DNA of 13,314 nucleotides from DASZGL01 sp035938875 (GTDB lineage Bacteria > Chloroflexota > Dormibacteria > Aeolococcales > Aeolococcaceae). Of the stretch, positions 8,501-13,314 are shown one piece after another. Location: the NCBI GenBank assembly GCA_035938875.1, contig DASZGL010000075.1, positions 1 to 13,314 on the forward strand, written 5' to 3'. Under the pieces are notes generated by a model. It worked only from the letters and a program-made list of their open reading frames with translations. It searched no databases and was not told the origin of the DNA. A program made the position numbers and the translations under genes. Numbering within the stretch: position 1 is the stretch's first letter; every line of letters starts with the position of its first letter.

Positions 8501-9281
8501 CACGTCGCCGACCAACGGCGACAGCACCATGCAGCAGACCGTGCCGGTTCCGGCGGCCGGCGGCACGCTGAGCCTCTGGTACCAGCCGCACTGCCCCGAC
8601 ACGATCACATACGACCAGGAGCAGGTGCAGATCAGGAACACCTCCAACAACGTTCTAGCCACGCTACTCAACACCTGCAGCAACACAGGCACGTGGACGC
8701 AGCTCACTCAGGACCTCAGCGCCTGGAAAGGCACGACGGTCGTGCTGTGGTTCAACAGCCACGACGACAACTACCCGTCGGATCCCACCTACACGCTCTT
8801 CGACGACGTGGCCATCACAGCGCCGCAACCGCCGCCGCCGAATGTCGTGGCCAACGGTGGCTTCGAGACCGGCAACTACAGCGGCTGGACCACGGGTGGA
8901 CAGTCGGAGACCGTCGTCGCTTCGGGCCACAGCGGCACCTACGCGGCGCGGCTGGGGAGCACGTCACCGACCAACGGCGACAGCACCATGCAGCAGACGA
9001 TCAACGTCCCCACGGGAAGCCCCGCGTTGAGCTTCTGGTATCAGCCGCACTGCCCCGATACGCTGACCTACGACCAGCAGCAGATGCAGATCCGCAGCAC
9101 GTCCAACGCAGTGCTCGCGACGGTGCTCAACGTCTGCAGCAACAGCGGGGCCTGGACGCAGGTGACCTTCAGCATGAGCGCCTATGCAGGGACATCGGTG
9201 GTCCTGTGGTTCAACAGCCACGACGACAACTACCCGTCGGATCCCACCTACACGCTCTTCGACGACATCAACGTCCACTGA
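5517..9281 (+). CDS. large secreted multidomain protein: unknown N-terminal domain, four Ig-like repeats, two carbohydrate-binding-like modules
   Basis: A 1254-aa extracellular protein. Residues 1-29 are a clear signal peptide (MRLKHL start, hydrophobic core, cleavage after ASA). Residues 30-110 are low-complexity. Residues about 112-551 form a domain I do not recognise by name, rich in Trp, Tyr and paired Cys, with phrases such as PPDNDGAAGPTQYVELVN, WSGFGNDC and RWGDYTEMSVDP; a propeller-like or adhesin fold is possible. Four beta-sandwich repeats of about 101 aa follow (552-956), each opening PDFxxAASPxSQT and closing with LVVNPP. Two related modules (958-1101 and 1109-1254) begin with NGGFETGN and end with PTYTLFDD, resembling jelly-roll carbohydrate-binding or similar attachment modules. 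No LPXTG, sorting signal or C-terminal helix is present, so it is released or held by binding. It has its own promoter, is divergent from the c-di-GMP gene and is followed by hairpins. Secretion and repeats are confident; role as adhesin or matrix protein is inference. Confidence 0.88.
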   Translation: MRLKHLAACVGMVLAAVTSVGLGVRPASAAATLSRPTPGSHGAEVTAATHHDTSPPLRQLVAENQDRNGHPGGQTAAPAACCTAAPVRRGSGGHSDSSHAVAADTSARTATVRVPSTNSNFNGTSANGYAPPDNDGAAGPTQYVELVNVQLAVYSKTGALILGPQPTNTLWSGFGNDCATHNDGDGTILFDTMAQRWIIQQFTIDTTNNVYNDCVAVSTSSDATGTWNRYSFSYASFPDYPKTGVWPDAYYASFNLFDSSGTTGLGTEVCAFDRSSMLAGAAATQQCFMATNSGEHTLLPATLDGTRQPPAGAAEWFVGLSPNGGNALGYYRFHVDWTTPGNSTLSTESDLPVQAFSQACGGGTCIPQSGTSQRLDSLGDRVMFRLAYRNFGDHEALVVNHSITAGSSVGVRWYELRPNAGDTALSVFQQGTYAPDSNYRWMGSMAMDQSGDMALGYSISSSAIKPGIRYTGRLAADPAGTMPQGEATIITGAGNQRNGLTRWGDYTEMSVDPSDDCTFWYVNQYQPSNGSFNWRTRIASFKFPGCGAAATPDFTIAASPSSQTVVQSNSTSYTVTVTAVNGFAGTVNLGASGFGAGASGSYNPASITGSGTSTLTVSTTNAAATGSFPITITGTSGTLSHSTQVTLVVNPPPDFSIAASPGSQTVVQGSSTTYNVTVSPLNGFTGTVTLSATGFGTGATPSFSPTSVTGGGTSTLTVTTTTSAATGSFPITITGTSGSLNHSANVTLVVNPPSPDFTVAASPSSQTVIQSNSTSYTVTVTALYGFSGTVNLSATGFGAGATPSFNPTSVTGGGPSTLTVTTTSSAATGSFPITITGTSGSLTHSAGVTLVVNPPPDFTIAASPNSQTVVQGNGTTYNVTVTALNGFTGTVNLSVSGFGTGASGTFNPTSVTGSGTSTLTVTTTGSAATGTFPITITGTSGALSHATGVNLVVNPPGIVNGGFETGNFTGWTTSGQLETIVSPGHTGNYAAQLGGTSPTNGDSTMQQTVPVPAAGGTLSLWYQPHCPDTITYDQEQVQIRNTSNNVLATLLNTCSNTGTWTQLTQDLSAWKGTTVVLWFNSHDDNYPSDPTYTLFDDVAITAPQPPPPNVVANGGFETGNYSGWTTGGQSETVVASGHSGTYAARLGSTSPTNGDSTMQQTINVPTGSPALSFWYQPHCPDTLTYDQQQMQIRSTSNAVLATVLNVCSNSGAWTQVTFSMSAYAGTSVVLWFNSHDDNYPSDPTYTLFDDINVH
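7170..8384 (+). repeat. four tandem about 303-bp repeats encoding Ig-like domains
   Basis: Copies run 7170-7472, 7473-7778, 7779-8081 and 8082-8384; the second is one codon longer because of an extra Ser in its PPSP junction. Each encodes AASPxSQT, a YxVTV strand, NGFxGTVxLxxxGFG (YGFSGTVNL in copy 3), a GTSTLTV-like strand (GPSTLTV in copy 3) and FPITITGTSG, ending LVVNPP. Long DNA stretches around FPITITGTSG are nearly identical between copies 1-3, so expansion by recombination is likely. Such domains usually act as spacers that hold binding domains away from the cell. Confidence 0.9.
8388..9278 (+). repeat. tandem duplication of a carbohydrate-binding-like module
   Basis: Copy A is 8388-8819 and copy B is 8841-9278, joined by a Pro-rich linker. 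Both encode NGGFETGN, GWTT, SPTNGDSTMQQT, WYQPHCPDT and a C-terminal segment ending in FDD. The final 63 bp of shared sequence (8745-8807 and 9204-9266) are identical base for base, while the rest has diverged. Confidence 0.9.
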
Positions 9282-9299
9282 CGGCGGCCGGCGCCGCCG
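9282..9299 (+). terminator. short GC hairpin directly after the secreted-protein stop
   Basis: CGGCGGC (9282-9288) pairs perfectly with GCCGCCG (9293-9299) across a 4-nt loop. No T-run follows. It may be the first part of a two-hairpin terminator with the stem at 9304-9337. Confidence 0.4.
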
Positions 9300-9300
9300 C

Positions 9301-9340
9301 GCGCTGAGGGGCGTCCGCTGTGGCGGGCGCTCCTCGGAGC
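9301..9340 (+). terminator. long hairpin, probable terminator of the secreted-protein gene
   Basis: Left arm 9304-9318 and right arm 9323-9337 form a 15-bp stem (12 Watson-Crick and 3 G-T pairs) closed by the loop TGTG at 9319-9322; two more G-C pairs (9301-9340, 9302-9339) extend it after one mismatch. There is no downstream T-run, as is common for terminators in high-GC bacteria. It lies between a stop codon and a gene with its own ribosome-binding site. Confidence 0.6.
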
Positions 9341-9367
9341 ACCCACCCCCCTGCTGAGGTCCGCGGC

Positions 9368-9376
9368 TGCCATACT
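9368..9376 (+). promoter_or_regulatory. weak candidate extended -10 for the amidohydrolase
   Basis: TGC followed by CATACT (9371-9376) resembles an extended -10 element, lying 10 nt before the ribosome-binding site. No good -35 hexamer is seen. The preceding hairpins imply that this gene needs its own promoter, which is the main reason to note it. Confidence 0.22.
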
Positions 9377-9386
9377 CCCCGCGGCT

Positions 9387-9394
9387 GGAGGAGG
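9387..9394 (+). promoter_or_regulatory. strong ribosome-binding site fixing a GTG start
   Basis: GGAGGAGG ends 5 nt before the GTG at 9400. It is the strongest Shine-Dalgarno match in the window and sets the amidohydrolase start. Confidence 0.8.
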
Positions 9395-9399
9395 ACTTC

Positions 9400-10551
9400 G
9401 TGAGCGCGATCATCGACGCCGACATGCACCTCTACGAGGGGCGGACGATGTGGCTCGACCACACGCCGAGGGCGCAACAGGACAAGGCACTGCGCATCAA
9501 CGACGACGCTCTCGGCCATGCTTGGCTCTGCCTCGGGGAACGCCGGGTGCACCTCGCCGAGGTCCACCACACCGCTGACGTCGCCAGGATGGGTGAGTAC
9601 CGGCGGCGGGTGCGCGACGGCCTGCCGGCGCTGATCGGCTATGACGACGCGCTGCCGCGCGAGTTCGTCGATGCGGGCGCGCGCCGCGACCAGCTCGACG
9701 GCATGGGCCTCGACAGCACCGTGGTGTTCCCCAACTACGGCCTCCTCTGGGAGCGGCCGCTGAGCGACGACCTCGACGTCACGGTGGTCAACATGTCCGC
9801 GTGGAACCGCCACGCTGTCGCTGTGGCGGAGGAGGGGAGGGGCAGGTTGCACCCTGTCGGCCACGTCACCCTGCGCGACATCGAGTGGCTGCGCGCCGAG
9901 CTGCAGCAGCTCGTGGCCGGAGGGGTGCGCCTGGCGATGGTCGCGCCGGCTCTCGTCGATGGCAGGCGACTCTCGCATCCCGATATGGATGCTGCCTGGC
10001 GCGCCTTCGAGGAGTTGGAGGTCACGCCAGTGTTCCACGTGGCCGCGTTTCCCCGTCCATTCGACGACGCCTGGTACGAGAACGATCCGGACCAGGTGAC
10101 ACCGGTGCTGTCATCGTCGTTTCTCTCCACGGCGCCGGCGCTGGCCATCGCCGACATGGCGGTCAACGGCTGCTTCATGCGCCATCCGGAGCTTCGCCTC
10201 GGTGTCATGGAGCTGACCGCTCGCTGGGTCCCGCTGTTCCTGCGCCACCTCGACGGTGCATTCAACTTCCACGCGGCGTTCGAAGGCAGGCGTCTCTGCG
10301 AGCTCGAGGACGCGCCGAGCGAGTACGTGCTTCGTCATGTCCGCGTCGCCGCGTTTGCCGACGAGGAGCCGGCCCGCCTCGCCGCCGAGTGCGGACGCAA
10401 CATCTTCATGTTCTGCAGCGACTACCCCCACGCCGAGGGCACGGCCGACCCGCTGGGTCACTACGCGGATGCCGGAGCGGCTGTCGCCGGTGATGAGCGC
10501 GGCCGGCTGTACGGGGGCAACGCCGCCTGGCTGTTGCGCAGCGACAGCTGA
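9400..10551 (+). CDS. amidohydrolase family 2 (ACMSD-like) metal-dependent hydrolase/decarboxylase
   Basis: A 383-aa cytosolic enzyme of the amidohydrolase-2 group, TIM barrels that hydrolyse or decarboxylate ring and carboxylic substrates using a metal ion. IIDADMH (4-10) is the N-terminal metal motif, with Asp8 where some members have His, and His10. His213 in VFHVAAF and Asp341 in FCSDYPHAEG (338-346) match the later metal-binding histidine and catalytic aspartate. RHPELRLGVMELTARWVP (261-278) and the C-terminal YGGNAAWLL are also family hallmarks. Length is normal and no signal peptide is present. The following reductase starts 2 nt after its stop, so the two form an operon and may share a degradation pathway, perhaps of a lipid, steroid or aromatic compound. 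The substrate cannot be read from sequence. Confidence 0.88.
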   Translation: MSAIIDADMHLYEGRTMWLDHTPRAQQDKALRINDDALGHAWLCLGERRVHLAEVHHTADVARMGEYRRRVRDGLPALIGYDDALPREFVDAGARRDQLDGMGLDSTVVFPNYGLLWERPLSDDLDVTVVNMSAWNRHAVAVAEEGRGRLHPVGHVTLRDIEWLRAELQQLVAGGVRLAMVAPALVDGRRLSHPDMDAAWRAFEELEVTPVFHVAAFPRPFDDAWYENDPDQVTPVLSSSFLSTAPALAIADMAVNGCFMRHPELRLGVMELTARWVPLFLRHLDGAFNFHAAFEGRRLCELEDAPSEYVLRHVRVAAFADEEPARLAAECGRNIFMFCSDYPHAEGTADPLGHYADAGAAVAGDERGRLYGGNAAWLLRSDS

Positions 10552-10553
10552 GC

Positions 10554-11534
10554 GTGCCCATGCGAGTCCTGGTGACCGGGGCGACCGGCAAGGTGGGCCA
10601 CGCCACCGTCCGTGCCCTTCTCGCCCGTGGCGACGATGTCCGCGCCCTGGTTCGCGACGCTGCGCGTGCGCGGGCCAGCGTCGGCGATGGCGTTGAGCTG
10701 ATCGCCGGTGACGTCACCGATCGCGAGTCGGTGCAACGTGCCGTGAGCGGCTGCGAATTGGTGTTCAACGCCATGGGCCTTCCCGAGCAGTGGTTTCGGG
10801 ATCCTGCGATCTTCGACCGGGTCAACGCCGAGGGCACGCGAACGGTGGTCGAGTGTGCCCGTGCTGCAGGGGTTCGTCGGGTTGTGCACACCAGCACCAT
10901 CGACGTCTTCCATGCTGAACCTGGCGCGAGGTTTGACGAATCGCGGGTGGCCGACTACCCGAAGGGCACGGCGTACGAGAGGTCGAAGCAGCGCGCTGAG
11001 ACTCTGGCGCTCGCCGCGGCCGGTGACATGGAGCTGGTCATCGTCAACCCGTCGGCTGTGTACGGGCCCGGACCCGCGGGAAGCGCGTCCCTGGAGCGAA
11101 GCCTCTTCGCGCCGATCGTGCGCCGCCGTTTACCGGCGCTGCCGCCCGGCGGACTCGGCCTGGTGTTCACCGAAGGGCTCGGCCAGGGACATCTGCTCGC
11201 CGCGGAGAAGGGGAGGCCAGGCGAGCGCTACATCCTCTGCGATGAGCATGCGACGTTCCGTGAGCTGGCAGAGGCGGTGATCCGTGTCGCCGGGCGTGGC
11301 CGGATCCCGCCGGCGCTCCCGATTCCCGTGGCGCGCGGTTTTGCGGCTGCGGGTGAAGCGATCGCGAAGGTCATACGCCGTCCGCCGATGCTGGCCCGCG
11401 GTCAGCTGCTCTTCACGTTGTGGAACGCCGCGCCGAACTCGGCCAAGGCGCAGCGCGAGCTGGGTTGGCGGCCGACGCCGCTCGACGAGGGGATCCGCTG
11501 CACGCTGCAGGACATGGGGCTGCTGACCCCCTGA
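10554..11534 (+). CDS. NAD(P)-dependent epimerase/dehydratase/reductase (extended SDR)
   Basis: A 326-aa Rossmann-fold enzyme. VLVTGATGKVG (5-15) carries the GxxGxxG nucleotide-binding motif; Asp53 in AGDVTD is the usual adenine-ring contact. HTSTIDVF (112-119) holds the active-site Ser/Thr, and Tyr141-x-x-x-Lys145 in AYERSKQRAE is the catalytic pair. NPSAVYGPG (165-173) is the conserved substrate-side loop. The family includes dihydroflavonol-reductase-like, HpnA-like and 3beta-hydroxysteroid-dehydrogenase-like enzymes. The segment normally containing an Asp-Asp-Val-Ala-like motif reads VFTEGLGQGHLLA here, an unusual variant. GTG at 10554 or ATG at 10560 could be the start; neither has a ribosome site, which fits translational coupling to the amidohydrolase 2 nt upstream. 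Its stop lies inside a bidirectional hairpin. Confidence 0.87.
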   Translation: MPMRVLVTGATGKVGHATVRALLARGDDVRALVRDAARARASVGDGVELIAGDVTDRESVQRAVSGCELVFNAMGLPEQWFRDPAIFDRVNAEGTRTVVECARAAGVRRVVHTSTIDVFHAEPGARFDESRVADYPKGTAYERSKQRAETLALAAAGDMELVIVNPSAVYGPGPAGSASLERSLFAPIVRRRLPALPPGGLGLVFTEGLGQGHLLAAEKGRPGERYILCDEHATFRELAEAVIRVAGRGRIPPALPIPVARGFAAAGEAIAKVIRRPPMLARGQLLFTLWNAAPNSAKAQRELGWRPTPLDEGIRCTLQDMGLLTP

Positions 11535-11553
11535 CGCTGCGTGTCAGGGGGTC
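11525..11553. terminator. bidirectional hairpin shared by two convergent genes
   Basis: GACCCCCTGAC (11525-11535) is exactly complementary to GTCAGGGGGTC (11543-11553), an 11-bp perfect stem with a 7-nt loop. The plus-strand TGA stop (11532-11534) lies in the left arm and the minus-strand TGA (11544-11546) in the right arm. No T-run follows on either strand, so termination would rely on the stem alone. Only 9 nt separate the two coding regions. Confidence 0.65.
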
Positions 11554-13295
11554 GCGGAGGGCGTCGCCGAGGTCGTGTCGGTCGATGTAACCGTGAATGG
11601 CGATGTCGACGACGTCGTTGACGTTGATGTCGATAGAGACGGGGAGGGCGAGGCCGACGGGTTGCGCCCGGTGAAGTCGAATGAGCAGCCCTCGGTGGGC
11701 GGCGTCACCGCCGAGACGAAGGTCCCCGAGATCCGACCCTTGCCGTCGGCCGTCCCCTTCATCGTCAACTGACCGGTCAGCGAGTCGGCGGCTCCGGTCG
11801 CCTGCACAACATCTCCGGTTGGCAGGACGTCATTACGCGTGAAAGTCTTCGAGGTGACGTTGAATGCACCGGTGGCGGGATCGAACGTCCCAATCAACTC
11901 TGACGCCAGAGCGAACACCGTTGCAGCGGTCCCGTTGACGATGAGGGTGATGTTGGTCGACGGGTAGCTGGTGAACTGCTTGGCGCACTGCGCTGCCGTC
12001 ACGTTGACGCCCTGGCCGATCAGCGTCGGCGCAACGAACTTGATGACGTAATCACCGCTGGGCGCTCCCGGTGGGCTGGGTGTCGGTGAAGCCGCCGCTG
12101 GCGTTGGCAGCCCCGGCGGCACGTTTGTGTCCGAGCCCCCACTAGTCGTCAGCGGCCGGCAGAACGGCTTGCCGGTGGCGGGGTCGATCAGCACCAGGCA
12201 GTTGCCCGGGGCTGGTGCCGTCGGTGGGGCGACGGCGGTCACGGTGCCGGGACTGAACCCCGGCCAGGGGTTGCCCGTGTATGTCGGCGCCGTGGCGACC
12301 GGCACTGGTGGGGTCAGCGGGTTGCCGCAGTAGCATCGCGCCCGTGGGACGCCGTAGGCGTCGACCAGGACCGCGGTTCCCGCCTGCAGCACCGACTGGT
12401 ACGGGTCAGCCTGACCGTTGGTGAATCCGTGGTTGGTGACACGCGTGTCGCTTCGCAGGACCACCGGCGTCAGCCCACCGATGTATGCAGGGATCTGGTC
12501 GGGCGTGATCCCCTCGGCGGTCGCCCAGGCGCGCGCCTTGTCCTGGTTGGCGACCAGGAAGTCGATGAGCATCTGCTTGTTGCAACTGCTGACACTGCGG
12601 GTGCCGCCGTACAACCCTGGTACTGTGCCGACCACCTGCGTCACGCCCTGCTGTCCGCCGGGCGGTGTTGGTGTTGGCGAGGGCGCTGGCGTCTCCGTCG
12701 CTTGTGGGGTCACCTCCGGAGTGACCTCCGGTGATGGACCCGGCGACGGCGTGGTTGCCACCGGTGGGGTGTACGCGTTTGGCCCGATCGATGTCTTCGC
12801 CTGCAGAAGGATCTCGCCGCCCTTCGGCGGCGCAACAGGGCCGGTGCCGGATTTGCTCGATCCGTGGTTGGCGGCTGCGACAACGCCACCGATGCTGCCG
12901 ACGAGCAACGTGCTGATGAGGCCGATCGCCGTCTTCGACGCCAACCATGCGGCTGCCGGCTTCCGCCGCGATTCCTGCTGCGCGGTCGTTGTCGATGCTG
13001 CGGTCGCGTATGCACGCAGTGGACCGGGCGGTGGGCCAGAGGGCGCCGGTGCCGCGGCGACCACGGACGGCGGGCCCGAGGACGGCGGCGCCGATGGTGG
13101 GCCCGACGCCCCCGATGGCGGCCCTGCCGGGGGCCCGGAAGGGGACCCGGGTGGCGGGCCTGATGGTGGCAGTGGAGCGGTGGGTGGACCGGACGGTGGA
13201 CCAGAACGCGGACCAGAAGGCGGGCCCGACGGCGGTCCGGGTGCAGGGCTCGAGGGAGGTGGACCGGACGGTGGACCCGAAGCCTCCATGCTCAT
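11544..13295 (-). CDS. DUF6777-domain membrane protein with polyproline cytoplasmic tail and extra C-terminal domain
   Basis: A 583-aa protein. Residues 7-91 are a Gly-Pro-Pro-Ser repeat with 14 polyproline runs. ESRRK (108-112) then precedes one transmembrane helix at about 120-142, placing the repeat in the cytoplasm and the rest outside. From KGGEILLQAK (158) to GNPLTPP (324-330) the sequence matches, from memory, the DUF6777 domain of Streptomyces and related proteins, with TVPGLYGGTRSVSSCNK, LTPVVLRSDTRVTNHG and Cys321-x-Cys323. A Pro/Thr linker (180-216) interrupts it. Residues 414-545 form a separate beta-rich domain with Cys437 and Cys537 able to pair, and the end is Ser/Thr-rich. DUF6777 has no known function. 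The ATG at 13295 has GAGGAG 9 nt upstream; a second ATG at 13289 is possible. Its promoter lies outside the window. A cell-surface role is inferred. Confidence 0.85.
   Translation of the reverse strand: MSMEASGPPSGPPPSSPAPGPPSGPPSGPRSGPPSGPPTAPLPPSGPPPGSPSGPPAGPPSGASGPPSAPPSSGPPSVVAAAPAPSGPPPGPLRAYATAASTTTAQQESRRKPAAAWLASKTAIGLISTLLVGSIGGVVAAANHGSSKSGTGPVAPPKGGEILLQAKTSIGPNAYTPPVATTPSPGPSPEVTPEVTPQATETPAPSPTPTPPGGQQGVTQVVGTVPGLYGGTRSVSSCNKQMLIDFLVANQDKARAWATAEGITPDQIPAYIGGLTPVVLRSDTRVTNHGFTNGQADPYQSVLQAGTAVLVDAYGVPRARCYCGNPLTPPVPVATAPTYTGNPWPGFSPGTVTAVAPPTAPAPGNCLVLIDPATGKPFCRPLTTSGGSDTNVPPGLPTPAAASPTPSPPGAPSGDYVIKFVAPTLIGQGVNVTAAQCAKQFTSYPSTNITLIVNGTAATVFALASELIGTFDPATGAFNVTSKTFTRNDVLPTGDVVQATGAADSLTGQLTMKGTADGKGRISGTFVSAVTPPTEGCSFDFTGRNPSASPSPSLSTSTSTTSSTSPFTVTSTDTTSATPSATP
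13026..13277 (-). repeat. low-complexity repeat encoding Gly-Pro-Pro-Ser units
   Basis: Degenerate 9- to 12-bp units, rich in GGTGGACC and GGACGG on the plus strand, encode repeated Gly-Pro-Pro-Ser-Gly. Such tracts change length easily by slippage and are easily misassembled, so the copy number should be treated with care. Confidence 0.85.
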
Positions 13296-13304
13296 GCTCC
13301 GTCG

Positions 13305-13310
13305 CTCCTC
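13305..13310 (-). promoter_or_regulatory. ribosome-binding site of the DUF6777 gene
   Basis: On the minus strand, GAGGAG lies 9 nt before the ATG at 13295 and supports that start over the second ATG two codons further in. Confidence 0.6.
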
Positions 13311-13314
13311 ACTG

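Noticed and set aside
7863..8591. Minus-strand open frames across the Ig-like repeats
   Set aside because: They repeat with the same period as the plus-strand repeats, as expected for shadows of a repetitive coding region.
5517..9281. Sortase or PEP-CTERM anchoring of the secreted protein
   Set aside because: The protein ends within its last module; there is no LPXTG, terminal helix or basic tail.

Overview
This is a GC-rich window from a free-living, probably environmental bacterium. Long secreted proteins with Ala/Gly/Thr-rich composition, frequent GTG starts, a DUF6777-type protein with a Gly-Pro-Pro-Ser tail, and mycobacterial/actinobacterial-looking hydrolases point to Actinomycetota or a soil lineage near Chloroflexota such as Candidatus Dormibacterota. 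That placement is inference from protein style; there is no rRNA or other phylogenetic marker here. I see no tRNA, rRNA, IS element, integrase or CRISPR array, and the region reads as chromosomal.

Layout. (1) 1-1357, plus strand: the 3' part of an alpha/beta-hydrolase (lipase-like) gene, open at the left edge, then a small DCC-family (DUF393) thiol-disulfide protein. (2) 1370-5347, minus strand: a 916-aa membrane protein with GAF, GGDEF and EAL domains (cyclic di-GMP synthesis and breakdown), followed downstream by a 389-aa exported, C-terminally membrane-anchored propeller-like protein. (3) 5348-5516: a divergent control region with a good promoter, an adjacent palindrome and a repeated short palindrome in the leader. 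(4) 5517-9281, plus: a 1254-aa secreted multidomain protein with an N-terminal domain of about 440 aa, four tandem Ig-like repeats of about 101 aa, and two tandem C-terminal jelly-roll/carbohydrate-binding-like modules. Two GC-rich hairpins follow it. (5) 9400-11534, plus: a two-gene unit of an amidohydrolase-2 family enzyme and an NAD(P)-dependent epimerase/reductase, 2 nt apart. (6) 11544-13295, minus: a 583-aa protein with a cytoplasmic polyproline tail, one membrane span, a DUF6777 domain and an extra C-terminal domain. Its stop codon lies in the same perfect hairpin as the stop of the convergent epimerase.

How the parts may fit together. The c-di-GMP enzyme and the large extracellular protein are transcribed away from each other across 169 bp. 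C-di-GMP commonly controls adhesion and matrix proteins, so co-regulation is a reasonable but untested guess. The amidohydrolase/epimerase pair looks catabolic. The most unusual items are the shared-stop bidirectional hairpin, the architecture of the DUF6777 protein, the uncharacterised N-terminal domain of the large secreted protein, and the palindrome next to its promoter. Nothing here can be called a proven new system.
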